Part shown: piece after piece, positions 1 through 7,865 of the stretch
Numbering within the stretch: the stretch's first letter is position 1
Layout: each line of letters begins with the position of its first letter
Assembly (NCBI GenBank): GCA_964550915.1
Contig: CAZKBY010000004.1
Coordinates: 1-31,153, forward strand
Direction of reading: 5' to 3'
From: JARYMI01 sp964550915
GTDB taxonomy: Bacteria; Acidobacteriota; Aminicenantia; Aminicenantales; UBA8522
Length of the DNA stretch: 31,153 nt
Translations under genes and position numbers: made by a program
The notes under the pieces: model-generated
What the model saw: only the letters and a program-made list of their open reading frames with translations
Told to the model about the DNA's origin: nothing
Database searches by the model: none

Positions 1-290
1 ACCAGCGCTCCGATCGACTGGGCAGACTGACTGTCAAATATCGGCTCCCAGGTCTCGCCGCCGTCCGCGGATTTCCAGATGCCGCCTGAGGAAGCGCCGA
101 TGTAATAGACGAGCGGGTCGCCGGGCACGCCGACGACAGCCGCCGTCCGATTTCCCGGCGGGCCGATATGGCGGTAGCTAAGGGCCTTATAAAGATCCGG
201 CGTGATTTCCTGGGCCAGACCGGGCAACCAGCTACTCAAACCAAGGATAAAGGCTAAACCTAGAGCTAAAAGAGTTAGTTTTTCCTTCAT
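1..290 (-). CDS. Secreted BNR/sortilin-type beta-propeller protein, 5' part only
   Basis: The gene starts at an ATG at 290 and runs off the left edge, so only about 96 residues are visible. A Shine-Dalgarno GGAGGT lies 7-8 nt before the start. The protein begins with a clear signal peptide (MKEKLTLLALGLAFILG, then a cleavage region ending AQE). The mature part carries a motif typical of BNR/VPS10-like 'exo-sialidase/photosystem assembly-like' propellers: RHIGPPGNRTAAVVGVPGDP, then YYIGASSGGIWKSADGGETW. The SxDGGxTW element is the Asp-box of BNR repeats. In this family such proteins are large (often around 1000 residues) and periplasmic or secreted; many are annotated glycosyl hydrolase although the activity is rarely shown. 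Substrate is unknown. It is transcribed away from the sugar symporter at 508. Confidence 0.8.
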   Translation of the reverse strand, partial: MKEKLTLLALGLAFILGLSSWLPGLAQEITPDLYKALSYRHIGPPGNRTAAVVGVPGDPLVYYIGASSGGIWKSADGGETWEPIFDSQSAQSIGAL

Positions 291-373
291 GACGCACCTC
301 CGGTGAAGGCTTTTTTCCTGCGCTGAAGTCCGAAGCAGCAGGAAGAGGTGATGATCTCACGATGGCGGCCCGC

Positions 374-382
374 ATTATACCA
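374..382 (-). promoter_or_regulatory. Extended -10 promoter for the BNR-repeat gene
   Basis: Read on the minus strand this is TGGTATAAT, a perfect TATAAT preceded by the TGn extension. No good -35 box is seen 16-18 nt further up, as is common for extended -10 promoters. Predicted start is near 367, giving a leader of about 77 nt before the ATG at 290. Confidence 0.5.
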
Positions 383-420
383 AATTTGCTGGCGGAGAAG
401 AATAAGTCGGAGCGAAGCCC

Positions 421-449
421 TTGACTTTGGCTCAAACGTTTAATACTGT
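421..449 (+). promoter_or_regulatory. Weak candidate promoter for the sodium/sugar symporter
   Basis: TTGACT at 421-426 is followed after 17 nt by TACTGT at 444-449. The -35 matches five of six consensus bases but the -10 only three of six. It is the best candidate in the 217-bp divergent gap between the BNR gene and the symporter. Confidence 0.3.
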
Positions 450-507
450 TTTGTCTAAATTTCGCTGTTACCTCTGTGCTGCCACAAGATGAAATAAGGA
501 GCGGGAG

Positions 508-2052
508 ATGCAGCTTCACTGGCTCGATATTTCGGTCTTCGTGGCCTTTTTCCTTATCGTCATCAGCGTCAGCATGTACAAGAGCCGGCGCGAAAAAACG
601 GGCGAAGACTTCTTCCTTGCCAGCCGCGGACTCGTTTGGCCGCTTATCGGATTTTCTCTGATCGCGGCCAACATTTCCACCGAGCATTTCGTCGGCATGT
701 CGGGCCAGGGAGCCGGCGTTATGGGCATGGCCGTGGCCAGCTATGAATGGATGGCAGCGATCACCCTCGTCTTTGTCGCGCTTTTCTTCCTGCCCAAGTT
801 TTTGCGGAGCGGCATTTACACGATTCCCGAGTACCTCGAGTACCGCTATCACCCGGTTGCCCGCAGCATCATGGCCTTTTACCTAATCGTCATTTATATC
901 GCCGTCAGCATCTCCGCGGTCGTCTACACCGGCGCTCTTGCCCTTCACACCATCTTCGACATGGACCTCGTGAGGTCTGTCTGGCTGATCGGGTTCATCG
1001 CCGCCGTCTACACGACCTGGGGAGGCCTGAAAGCTGTGGCCTGGGCCGACCTCTTCCAGGGCTCGAGTCTTATCCTGGGCGGTCTGGTCACGATGATCTT
1101 AGGGTTTCGAGCTGTCGGCGGCGTGGGCCAGTTTTTCTCGGCCAACCAGGACAAACTTCACATGATTCTCCCGGCCGACCATCCCGTCATTCCCTGGACG
1201 GCGCTTGTCGTCGGCCTGTGGATCCCCAATTTTTATTACTGGGGCCTGAACCAGTTCATCACCCAGAGAACCCTGGCGGCAAAAAGCGTCAAGCAGGGCC
1301 AGCTTGGAATCATGTTTGCCGCCTTCCTGAAATTAACGATTCCCTTCATCATCATCTTCCCCGGCATCATGTCCTATCAGCTTTTCAGGGGCGAGCTCAC
1401 CTCGCCCGGTGCGACAACCGACCAGGCCTATCCCTTGCTCATAAGAAACCTGGTCGGGTCGGGACTGCGGGGATTCATCCTGGCGGCGGTCGCCGGGGCT
1501 GTTATCAGCACGCTGAGCTCGCTCCTCAATTCGGTCGCCACCATCTTAACCATGGACCTTTACAAAAGGCATATCAAGAAGGAGGCTTCAGGTGAGTCGC
1601 TAGTGAGGATCGGCCGGTACCTGACAGTTGTTTTCGTTCTTGTTGTCTGTTTGATTGCGCCCCACTTGGGCAACCCGAAATTCAAGGGAATTTTTAACTA
1701 CATTCAGGAATTCCAGGGGTATATCTCGCCCGGGATTCTGGCGGCCTTTGTCTTCGGGCTGTTCATCAAGCGGACGCCGGCAGCAGCGGGAATCACCTCC
1801 CTTCTCCTCTGTGCGCCGGTCTATGGGTTCTTGCAGTGGCAGTTTGGCCACATCGCTTTTCTCAACCGCATGGCCGTCACGTTCGTTATCCTCATTGCGG
1901 TCATGGCCGTAATCACGGCGATCAAGCCTCTCAAGGAGCCGAAAACCTTGCCCGTCAGGGCGGACTTTGACACGCGCTCCTCCCCCCTTCTCAAGTGGCT
2001 CAGCTTGATCATCATCGCTGTGACTGCAGCCCTCTACATCATCTTCTGGTAA
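508..2052 (+). CDS. SGLT-type sodium:sugar symporter (SSS family)
   Basis: 514-residue inner-membrane protein with about 14 hydrophobic segments, the usual length for the sodium:solute symporter family. Compared from memory with the Vibrio galactose transporter vSGLT, long stretches agree: SLIAANIS (res 50-57), ASYEWMAAIT around E80 (the sugar-binding Glu88 of vSGLT), YYWGLNQF and QRTLAAKS, and ISTLSSLLNS near the Na2 site. The residue matching vSGLT Gln69 is His60, as in human SGLT1. This points to import of a sugar (glucose/galactose type) driven by sodium rather than proline or pantothenate transport. Start: AGGAG at 497-501 lies about 6 nt before the ATG. It diverges from the BNR-propeller gene, consistent with glycan use, but the exact sugar cannot be read from sequence. 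Confidence 0.9.
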   Translation: MQLHWLDISVFVAFFLIVISVSMYKSRREKTGEDFFLASRGLVWPLIGFSLIAANISTEHFVGMSGQGAGVMGMAVASYEWMAAITLVFVALFFLPKFLRSGIYTIPEYLEYRYHPVARSIMAFYLIVIYIAVSISAVVYTGALALHTIFDMDLVRSVWLIGFIAAVYTTWGGLKAVAWADLFQGSSLILGGLVTMILGFRAVGGVGQFFSANQDKLHMILPADHPVIPWTALVVGLWIPNFYYWGLNQFITQRTLAAKSVKQGQLGIMFAAFLKLTIPFIIIFPGIMSYQLFRGELTSPGATTDQAYPLLIRNLVGSGLRGFILAAVAGAVISTLSSLLNSVATILTMDLYKRHIKKEASGESLVRIGRYLTVVFVLVVCLIAPHLGNPKFKGIFNYIQEFQGYISPGILAAFVFGLFIKRTPAAAGITSLLLCAPVYGFLQWQFGHIAFLNRMAVTFVILIAVMAVITAIKPLKEPKTLPVRADFDTRSSPLLKWLSLIIIAVTAALYIIFW

Positions 2053-2141
2053 ACAGGCGTGCAAAAAGGTCGATTGGTATTGTTACATATTCCTATAGGA
2101 AAAGTGTAATTGATGTGAATTCACTTAATAGGGCGATGTCA

Positions 2142-2200
2142 CTCGCGCTAAAACCCTCTCCCTTGAAGGCTGTGCGGCAATTGCAAATTGCTAGCGCGAG
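2142..2200. repeat. Inverted repeat with a nested hairpin in the symporter-porin gap
   Basis: CTCGCGCTA at 2142-2150 is the exact reverse complement of TAGCGCGAG at 2192-2200. Directly inside the right arm, GCAATT (2177-2182) and AATTGC (2186-2191) form a second perfect hairpin with loop GCA. No T-run follows, so it does not look like a simple terminator. It could be a structured RNA or part of a dispersed palindromic repeat. Confidence 0.5.
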
Positions 2201-2237
2201 CGGTCACGGCGAGCGCCGCAATCCAGCCCCAAGCGAC

Positions 2238-2266
2238 GCCGCGAGGCTTCTCGAAGAAGCCGCGGC
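2238..2266. repeat. Strong 12-bp GC-rich hairpin
   Basis: GCCGC (2238-2242), bulge GA, then GGCTTCT (2245-2251), loop CGA, AGAAGCC (2255-2261), GCGGC (2262-2266). All 12 pairs are Watson-Crick. No T-tract follows. Together with the inverted repeats at 2142-2200 it makes 2140-2270 the most palindromic stretch in the window. The rest of the 371-bp gap (2053-2423) holds no gene I can support; 2360-2412 is a nearly pure purine run leading into the porin gene. Confidence 0.55.
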
Positions 2267-2429
2267 CATCTCCGCGAATTCTATGAGACGGTAACTCCCC
2301 GCTCGAGTCGCTCTCCAGGTGGTACTGCAATACAGCCTCATGAACAAGGCCGCAGTGATGACAAGAAAATGAAGGAGAAAAAAGCAAGAAGGCGAAAAAA
2401 AAGACGAAGCGATAGTAGGAGCGATGCCC

Positions 2430-3443
2430 ATGCAGAGACAAGAAAGGAAAAAAAGAAAAAATTTTGTGACGGGTCTGATTCTCGTTTTTCTTGTTGAAAT
2501 GAGTTTGTTGGCCGTACCTGTCTCAGGTCAGGAGTCAACCGAGAAAGCCCCTCTTCTTTCAACCGCTAAGCTCCATTTGGGCGGCTACACGCAGGTTCTT
2601 TATTCTTACTGGGAGGAGGGAGTTGATTCTTTCCTGGTGAAAAGAGCCAGGCTGAGCCTGAGCGGAGAGATAGCCAGGAAGATAAAGTTCAAGCTTCAGG
2701 CCGACGCCATGAAAAGCCCCATCCTCGTGGACGCCCAGGTCGATTTTGAGTTCAACCCCTATGCAGGCTTGAGAATCGGGCAGTTCTACGTCCCCTTCAG
2801 CCGGGAAAACCGGACTTCCAGTTCTGAGCTCGACACAATCCTTCGCTCTCAAGTCGTAGACAAACTGGCTCCCAGCCGCGACATCGGCTCGCCGGGCCGG
2901 GATATCGGGGTGATGGTTTTCGGCAAGTTGGCCATCGTTGAGTACATGGCCGGTTTTTTTAACGGGTCAGGTGTGAACAAGGCAGACACGAATGAGCGCA
3001 AAGATTTCAGCGCCAGGGTGGTGCTAAGACCGGCCTCCTTTATATCGGCCGGCGGATCCGTCTACAACGGACGGCACAGCGTTGCTCCGGGAGACGGTCC
3101 TTTCACCCGGGACAGGATAGGGATCGAGGCCAGCATCGACTCGGGGGCGTTCTCGGCCAGGCTAGAATATATCTCAGGTCAGGATGACCAGACCAAAAAA
3201 GCTGGCTGGTATTTCCAGGGTGGCTGCTTTATCTCGACGAAAAAGATCCAGGCGGTCGTAAAGTGGGACTCTTATGACCAAGACAAAGATTCAGCTTCTG
3301 GCCGAAGTGACCTCCTGACTCTTGGACTCAACTGGTTTTTCTCCGAAAAGACAAAACTTCAAGTGAACCTCAATTCTTACCTGAAGGAGTCGGGAGAGAC
3401 AGCCAACCGAGCGATCCTTCTTCAGTTCCAGGCGGGGTTTTAA
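2430..3443 (+). CDS. OprO/OprP-like phosphate-selective-porin family outer membrane protein
   Basis: Outer-membrane beta-barrel of about 337 residues. A basic start and hydrophobic stretch (FVTGLILVFLVEMSLLAV) form the signal peptide. The body alternates polar and hydrophobic residues as barrel strands do, has the family-like FLVKRARLSLSG (the region that opens Porin_O_P barrels) and LRIGQFYVPFSRE, and ends in a terminal Phe, the usual signal for barrel insertion. Start choice: AGGAG at 2417-2421 is 8 nt before the ATG at 2430 but only 2 nt before the ATG at 2424, so 2430 is preferred; 2424 is in the same frame. Whether it passes phosphate, pyrophosphate or other anions cannot be told. It follows the symporter on the same strand after a long structured gap, so it is probably transcribed separately. 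Confidence 0.75.
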   Translation: MQRQERKKRKNFVTGLILVFLVEMSLLAVPVSGQESTEKAPLLSTAKLHLGGYTQVLYSYWEEGVDSFLVKRARLSLSGEIARKIKFKLQADAMKSPILVDAQVDFEFNPYAGLRIGQFYVPFSRENRTSSSELDTILRSQVVDKLAPSRDIGSPGRDIGVMVFGKLAIVEYMAGFFNGSGVNKADTNERKDFSARVVLRPASFISAGGSVYNGRHSVAPGDGPFTRDRIGIEASIDSGAFSARLEYISGQDDQTKKAGWYFQGGCFISTKKIQAVVKWDSYDQDKDSASGRSDLLTLGLNWFFSEKTKLQVNLNSYLKESGETANRAILLQFQAGF

Positions 3444-3543
3444 GTTTTGCCCGAATGGCGACCCCAGGAACCCTTGAGTTCGTATTCCTGTTATGTCATG
3501 ATGGTGAATCAAAACGCTAAGTGTTGAGGAGGCTGATTGAAAA

Positions 3544-4311
3544 GTGGCGGCTTCTTTTAGATTCTCATTGTTTCTCGCTTTAAGCCTGGCCTTCATCAGT
3601 TGCGCCTCAGCTCCCCAAGAGAGATCAACCCTCCCCAAAGAGAAAGATCCTCAATATCAATACGAATTGGCTCAGACAGCCCTGCGCTACGGCCTGGAGG
3701 ATGAAGCGATAAAATATCTGAACAAGGCGACAACCCTGGACCCCAACCATTACCCTTCTTTTTATCTGATTGGCGTGATCCAGTCACAGAAGCGCAATTT
3801 TTTGGAAGCAGAAAAAGCCTTCCGCAAGTGCCTGGAGCTAAAGCCCGATCAGGCAGATGCGCACTTGAGACTCGGTGTCGTCCTTGGAGAAATGCTGGAG
3901 CTTGACAAGGCGGAAGAGGAGTATAAGAAGGCATATGCCATTAGCGGGAGCATTGAATCCCTTATTAACCTGGCCAAGCTTTATTATGACCAGAAAAAGC
4001 TTGATTTAGCCCTGGAGACGGTCGAGAAAGCGACCGCGAAAGACAATCGTTCCTTTCCAGCCTTTAACCTTAAGGGCGTCGTATTGAACCAGTTGGGCCG
4101 GTATCCCGAGGCCGCCTCCAGCTTCCAGAATGCCCTGAGAATCTATCCGCAGAGCGATGTCGCCAGGATCAACCTGGCCGTCGCCCTCATCAATACCGGG
4201 AATTTTAAAGAGGCACGCGAGCTCTTAGAGAAAACGCTCGAACGGGTTAAAGATCAGAACCTCAAAGAGCGAATTCTTGATTACTTGGAGAAAATCAAGG
4301 AGTTCGAATAG
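3544..4311 (+). CDS. TPR-repeat lipoprotein
   Basis: 255 residues, GTG start with AGGAGG 11 nt upstream. A signal peptide ends in a lipobox-like FISC, so Cys20 is the predicted lipidated residue. The rest is almost entirely tetratricopeptide repeats, about six of them, with typical spacing (for example DEAIKYLNKATTLDPNHYPS, AEKAFRKCLELKPDQADAHL, EAASSFQNALRIYPQSDVAR). TPR lipoproteins act as scaffolds for envelope complexes, as in PilF/PilW or NlpI, but there are no pilus genes nearby and no partner can be named. It lies 100 bp after the porin gene on the same strand and may share its transcript. Confidence 0.8.
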   Translation: MAASFRFSLFLALSLAFISCASAPQERSTLPKEKDPQYQYELAQTALRYGLEDEAIKYLNKATTLDPNHYPSFYLIGVIQSQKRNFLEAEKAFRKCLELKPDQADAHLRLGVVLGEMLELDKAEEEYKKAYAISGSIESLINLAKLYYDQKKLDLALETVEKATAKDNRSFPAFNLKGVVLNQLGRYPEAASSFQNALRIYPQSDVARINLAVALINTGNFKEARELLEKTLERVKDQNLKERILDYLEKIKEFE

Positions 4312-4500
4312 GGGAGTTCTTCCCATTTTCAGTTCGAGATTTGTCATTAAGCGAATTCACTGATAGAAAATAAGTTAAAGCAATTTGGATTCGATTATTG
4401 GGGAAACTCCTGGCGAAACATGAACCCGTTGAGGTTCTTTTAGGACTGTGGTACATATGGAAGGATCATTCTGAGCAACGCCATCATAAGGAGTCATCTT

Positions 4501-5589
4501 ATGGCCAAGTTTGAAGGAGTGAAGTGGGCGCCCCGGCAGATGAGATACACCCTGACCGAGAAGCAATTCGAGATCGCCGAAGCCGACGCCAGAGTCTTCG
4601 CCGTCTCCCGCTCCATCCACTATGGACTGTTTCTGGCCTTCGAGGGCATCCGGTTCTACTGCAAAAAAAACGGCCAGGGAGATTGTGAGGTCATCTTCCT
4701 CAACTGGCACAAGAACCTCGAGCGGTTTCAAAAGGGGATTGCTTTCAACTTGAGCAACGACCAGCAAGGGCTTGTCCCGGAGATCGAGGAGCTGGAGCAT
4801 CTGTTCATCCATCTCTACTTTAAGGAACCCGCCGTGCGGGCGTTCTTGGAGGAAATGGCTGAACTCGGAGCCCAGGGTTACCTCCGGCCGTTCACGGTGG
4901 ATGAGGAGCAGAGTATCGGCGTGACTTTTCCCGCTCAGCCGTCCGTCCGGGCCATGGTCTGCCGCTACGACCGCTACCTGGGAGAGCCCTTTTGCGGGGC
5001 CGTTGTCCCTCACTTGGTCCGAGCCGTTGGCATCAACAAAACCGGCTGCCTTAAGCTGGGCATCAATTATCTCATGAGCGTGAAGGCCATCGACGAGGCA
5101 AAAAAGCTCTGCCCGGAGGCAGCCTCAGCCCTCTTCCTGGATGATAACCCTCAGGCACCGATTGCCAAACGCCAGGTCAGCGAATGGGATTCTTCCTGCT
5201 GTCTGTTTGGCCTCCGTGAGGGGATGGTGATCAAGATCCCGGAAAATAACCTGATCCTTCCTTCGGTAACAATCCAGGGCATTGTAGCTATCCTGAGGGA
5301 GATGGGCGTGCCAGTAGAAGAAAGGCCGTTGACTTATGGAGAGCTCGCCGATCGAGTGAAACAAGGAGAGCTTGTTGTCGCCGCCAGCGTCGGCACAGCC
5401 GGCATCCTGAACAGGTGCCAGAAGCTCGTGCTAGTCGACGACAAAGGCGGCATTCTTGCCACCCATACTCCCGACGAGAGCCATCCGCTATTCGAGACAC
5501 TGGGAAAGGCGAGAGAGTTTTATTGGAGAATCTATCAGGAGAAGGTAAAAGTCCCGGCCGGCCTCAAACTCTTTAAGTACGTCCTCTAA
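4501..5589 (+). CDS. Class IV (BCAT-like) PLP-dependent aminotransferase, divergent
   Basis: 362 residues with the layout of branched-chain aminotransferases (fold type IV). Visible landmarks are SIHYGLFLAFEGIRFY (res 38-53, the 'HYG...FEG' region), Lys185 in LKLGINY (equivalent to the PLP-binding lysine of KxGGNY), Glu228 (position of the Glu that contacts the PLP ring nitrogen), ILPSVTIQGI (phosphate-binding, GVTR-like) and SVGTAGIL (GTA loop). The segment after Glu228, usually containing Asn and aromatic residues, reads SSCCLFG here, so the amino-acceptor side is unusual. It probably transfers an amino group between a hydrophobic or small amino acid and 2-oxoglutarate, but I would not call it IlvE. 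AAGGAG lies 7 nt before the ATG. No ilv or leu genes are nearby. The 189 bp upstream hold nothing I recognise. Confidence 0.75.
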   Translation: MAKFEGVKWAPRQMRYTLTEKQFEIAEADARVFAVSRSIHYGLFLAFEGIRFYCKKNGQGDCEVIFLNWHKNLERFQKGIAFNLSNDQQGLVPEIEELEHLFIHLYFKEPAVRAFLEEMAELGAQGYLRPFTVDEEQSIGVTFPAQPSVRAMVCRYDRYLGEPFCGAVVPHLVRAVGINKTGCLKLGINYLMSVKAIDEAKKLCPEAASALFLDDNPQAPIAKRQVSEWDSSCCLFGLREGMVIKIPENNLILPSVTIQGIVAILREMGVPVEERPLTYGELADRVKQGELVVAASVGTAGILNRCQKLVLVDDKGGILATHTPDESHPLFETLGKAREFYWRIYQEKVKVPAGLKLFKYVL

Positions 5590-5592
5590 GTG

Positions 5593-5634
5593 ACGGGCTA
5601 GACGGCGCCCTGTTTGAAATTTTTTTTGTTTTTT
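5593..5634 (+). terminator. Possible weak terminator after the aminotransferase gene
   Basis: A short stem GGGC/GCCC just after the stop codon is followed by T8 (5620-5627) and T6 (5629-5634). The stem is short and separated from the T-run by several bases, so this is tentative. Confidence 0.3.
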
Positions 5635-5678
5635 GGATTCTAAGGTCCTCCTGAAGGAAAAACAGGCGCAGGCTATCG

Positions 5679-5707
5679 TTGACAGGGCCTAGATTCGCTT
5701 ATATAAT
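5679..5707 (+). promoter_or_regulatory. Perfect-consensus sigma-70 promoter of the CsgG-like gene
   Basis: TTGACA (5679-5684), a 17-nt spacer, then TATAAT (5702-5707): both boxes match consensus in all six positions with ideal spacing. Predicted start is near 5714, leaving a leader of about 17 nt that carries AGGAGG at 5720-5725, five nt before the ATG at 5731. This predicts strong, housekeeping expression. Confidence 0.85.
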
Positions 5708-5730
5708 CCTTTTGTGATGAGGAGGAAAAC

Positions 5731-6483
5731 ATGAAGAAGGCGCTTATTTTCTTGTCTTTTGCCATGATCTTTGGTTTCTTGATGTCTTGTGCTCCCACAG
5801 CCACAGTGACCTCGGGAGGGGGCCCGTCGATCGCAGAAGCTCAGGCCGAACGGTATGATGGCCCCAAGGCTCGACTGGCTGTCGGAGAGTTCAAGGACAA
5901 GACAGCCAGGGGGGAAGGTCCAACCGGATGGTTCGGGATGTTCGGCCTCCATTTCAAAGAAATTGGCGATGGCATGAGGGACATGCTGACAACAGCGCTG
6001 TTCAACTCCAACCGCTTCATCGTTCTGGAAAGAGAGCAGCTTGACACCGTCCTCCAGGAACAGGATCTCGCAGCCTCGGGCCGCGTCAAGAAGGGAACCG
6101 AGGCTCCTACAGGCGAGATTTACGGCGCCGACTTGATCATCACGGCCGCGGTGACCGAATTTGAAGGCGGTGCTAAGGGTATAGGCGGTGGAACACGGGT
6201 TCTGGGCGTGACTGTCGGCGGAGGGTTGAAGAAAGCTCACATCGCTATCGATCTCAGGATTATCGACGCTAAGACTTCCCAGATTGTCGCGGCGACCACG
6301 GTTGAGGGAAGCGCCACGAGCTTCGGAGGCGGTGGAGAGACGAACATCGGCGGCAGCTTGCCTGTGGGGCTGGGCGGATTTTCCAAGACGCCGACAGAGA
6401 AAGCCATCCGGGTTTGCATTCAAAAAGCTGTGGAGTATATCGCCAGCCAGACGCCAGCCGAGTACTACCGCCATAACAAATAG
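5731..6483 (+). CDS. CsgG/HfaB-family outer-membrane lipoprotein
   Basis: 250 residues. A lipoprotein signal peptide ends in LMSC with Cys20 as the lipidation site. The mature part matches the curli-assembly CsgG family: ARLAVGEFKDKTARGEG (the first strand), GMRDMLTTALFNSNRFIVLER, then YGADLIITAAVTEFEGG and DLRIIDAKTSQIVAATTVEGSA. CsgG itself forms a nonameric secretion pore for curli, but many CsgG-domain lipoproteins occur without curli genes, as here (no csgA/B/E/F), so the cargo is unknown. A long Gly-rich stretch (about res 147-165 and 190-220) is notable. It has its own consensus promoter and its own terminator, so it is a one-gene unit. Confidence 0.8.
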   Translation: MKKALIFLSFAMIFGFLMSCAPTATVTSGGGPSIAEAQAERYDGPKARLAVGEFKDKTARGEGPTGWFGMFGLHFKEIGDGMRDMLTTALFNSNRFIVLEREQLDTVLQEQDLAASGRVKKGTEAPTGEIYGADLIITAAVTEFEGGAKGIGGGTRVLGVTVGGGLKKAHIAIDLRIIDAKTSQIVAATTVEGSATSFGGGGETNIGGSLPVGLGGFSKTPTEKAIRVCIQKAVEYIASQTPAEYYRHNK

Positions 6484-6509
6484 TCGTCGCCCAAGTTTCA
6501 AGCTCGATC

Positions 6510-6545
6510 ATCCTTCTTTTAAAGGGGGATTATTTTTCTGCTTTT
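6510..6545 (+). terminator. Rho-independent terminator of the CsgG-like gene
   Basis: An 8-bp stem (ATCCTTCT pairing with AGGGGGAT, two G-T pairs) with a short loop at 6510-6530 is followed by a T-rich run, TATTTTTCTGCTTTTG. It lies between the convergent CsgG-like gene and ABC permease gene. Confidence 0.55.
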
Positions 6546-6572
6546 GTTGACGATTTGATTGAGGCTATTTTT

Positions 6573-7865
6573 TCAGAGGAGTAGCTTCTTTCTCCGGAAC
6601 TTGAGCTTCATGGTCAGGACTTTGTCTGTCGAGAAGATGCGCGCGGCGATGACGATCAAGACGATAAAAAAGACCGACATGTAGAGAATGCCGCCAAAGA
6701 CGGCCGTATAATTTTCCAGGAGCAGATTCTGTGTTGTCAGGAACGGGTGGGAGAATGGAATGGCATAGACGAAGAGTTTAACCGGCAGGGAAAGGTTTTT
6801 GATATCCGAGAAGAAGGACAGGAAGTAGGGGATCATGACGAGAAAAATTAGCGGCATGATCAGGCTCTGGGCGCTCCGGTAGTCTTCAGCCAAAACGCCG
6901 AGAATCGTGGCCATGGCCAGGGCGCAGAGGATGGCCAGAAACAGAGAAACTCCGAGGATGAGGTAGCTGTTGGCGGTCGGTGCAAGACCAAGCTCCTGGA
7001 TGACCCTGCCCAGGCCTTCCGAGGCCGCCGTTTGGCGAACGTCTCCCATGAAGCCTCCCATATAATATCTGAACCCGAACATGTAGATAACGGCGGAAAT
7101 TAGCCCTACAGCAGCCGAGGCTAACATCTTGGTTGTGACGATGGACGTTCGGCTGATCGGGACAGTGAGCAGCGTCTCCAGAGTCTTGTTCTGCTTTTCC
7201 ATGGCGATGGCCGAGATGACCATCTGGGAAGAATAAATGATGATCATCATCAGGATGATGGGGAGAAAAATGGATTGGGCGGAGACGAAACCGGCGATCG
7301 ACGAAGCCGAACCCTCGGCCACCCTTCCTTTGACGACGACGAAATCCTTACTTTTGATGGGCTTTTTCAGCTTTTCCGGATTTATGTCGGGAATCTTCTT
7401 CTTTAGAAAGTCGTCAGAGATGTAATTGTTGAGAGCGGATATAACGCTCCCTAAGATGACCGAGCTCCGGCTCCCAATAAGGGAAAAGCTCCTTAAAAAA
7501 GAATAGGTTTCCATCTCTTTCAGCTCGAAGGTTGTGAGAGACTCGCCGAAACCCGAAGGAATGACCAGAAGGAGGTTGATATCGCTGGCCTTTGTCCATT
7601 CTACGGCTTCCTCTTTGGATTTGCCACGGAGTTTTTCTACCTGGAAGCGGGCCATATTGAGGCTATCTGTTAGCTGCTGGGAAATGGGAGAGGAGTCCAT
7701 GTCGAGGACAGCGATCTTTTGTGTCCGCATGGCCTTTTTCATCTCGCTCTTGGCCATCTGGCCGATGAAATAGAAAAGGAAGATCGTAAAAAGCAGGGAG
7801 ATGAAGAGTTGCAGAGTGACGAGCTCTCTGATTTCCTTGGCCAGGAGGTTGAGGAACTTTTTCAT
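6573..7865 (-). CDS. ABC-2 type transporter permease (NatB-like)
   Basis: 430-residue membrane protein. One transmembrane helix near res 17-36 is followed by a large extracytoplasmic domain (about 40-190) and then five or so helices (about 195-220, 245-265, 300-325, 335-352, 390-410). MEKQNKTLETLLTVPISR (about 222-239) is the hallmark cytoplasmic segment of ABC-2 exporters of the NatB/YhaP kind. It works with the ATPase encoded just upstream, with which it overlaps by 4 bases (ATGA), so the two are translationally coupled. Members export sodium, drugs, peptides or envelope components; this one cannot be assigned a substrate. Confidence 0.85.
   Translation of the reverse strand: MKKFLNLLAKEIRELVTLQLFISLLFTIFLFYFIGQMAKSEMKKAMRTQKIAVLDMDSSPISQQLTDSLNMARFQVEKLRGKSKEEAVEWTKASDINLLLVIPSGFGESLTTFELKEMETYSFLRSFSLIGSRSSVILGSVISALNNYISDDFLKKKIPDINPEKLKKPIKSKDFVVVKGRVAEGSASSIAGFVSAQSIFLPIILMMIIIYSSQMVISAIAMEKQNKTLETLLTVPISRTSIVTTKMLASAAVGLISAVIYMFGFRYYMGGFMGDVRQTAASEGLGRVIQELGLAPTANSYLILGVSLFLAILCALAMATILGVLAEDYRSAQSLIMPLIFLVMIPYFLSFFSDIKNLSLPVKLFVYAIPFSHPFLTTQNLLLENYTAVFGGILYMSVFFIVLIVIAARIFSTDKVLTMKLKFRRKKLLL

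Noticed and set aside
747..1595. Plus-strand open frame of 282 codons inside the symporter gene
   Set aside because: Same strand, shifted frame; composition is Arg/His/Pro-rich and the symporter frame has clear SGLT motifs.
2148..2441. Minus-strand open frames in the symporter-porin gap
   Set aside because: No ribosome site, no family resemblance, and they run through the hairpins; more likely a non-coding structured region.
4312..4333. Small GGGA/TCCC hairpin after the TPR lipoprotein gene
   Set aside because: Four-base stem with only a short T-run; too weak to call a terminator.
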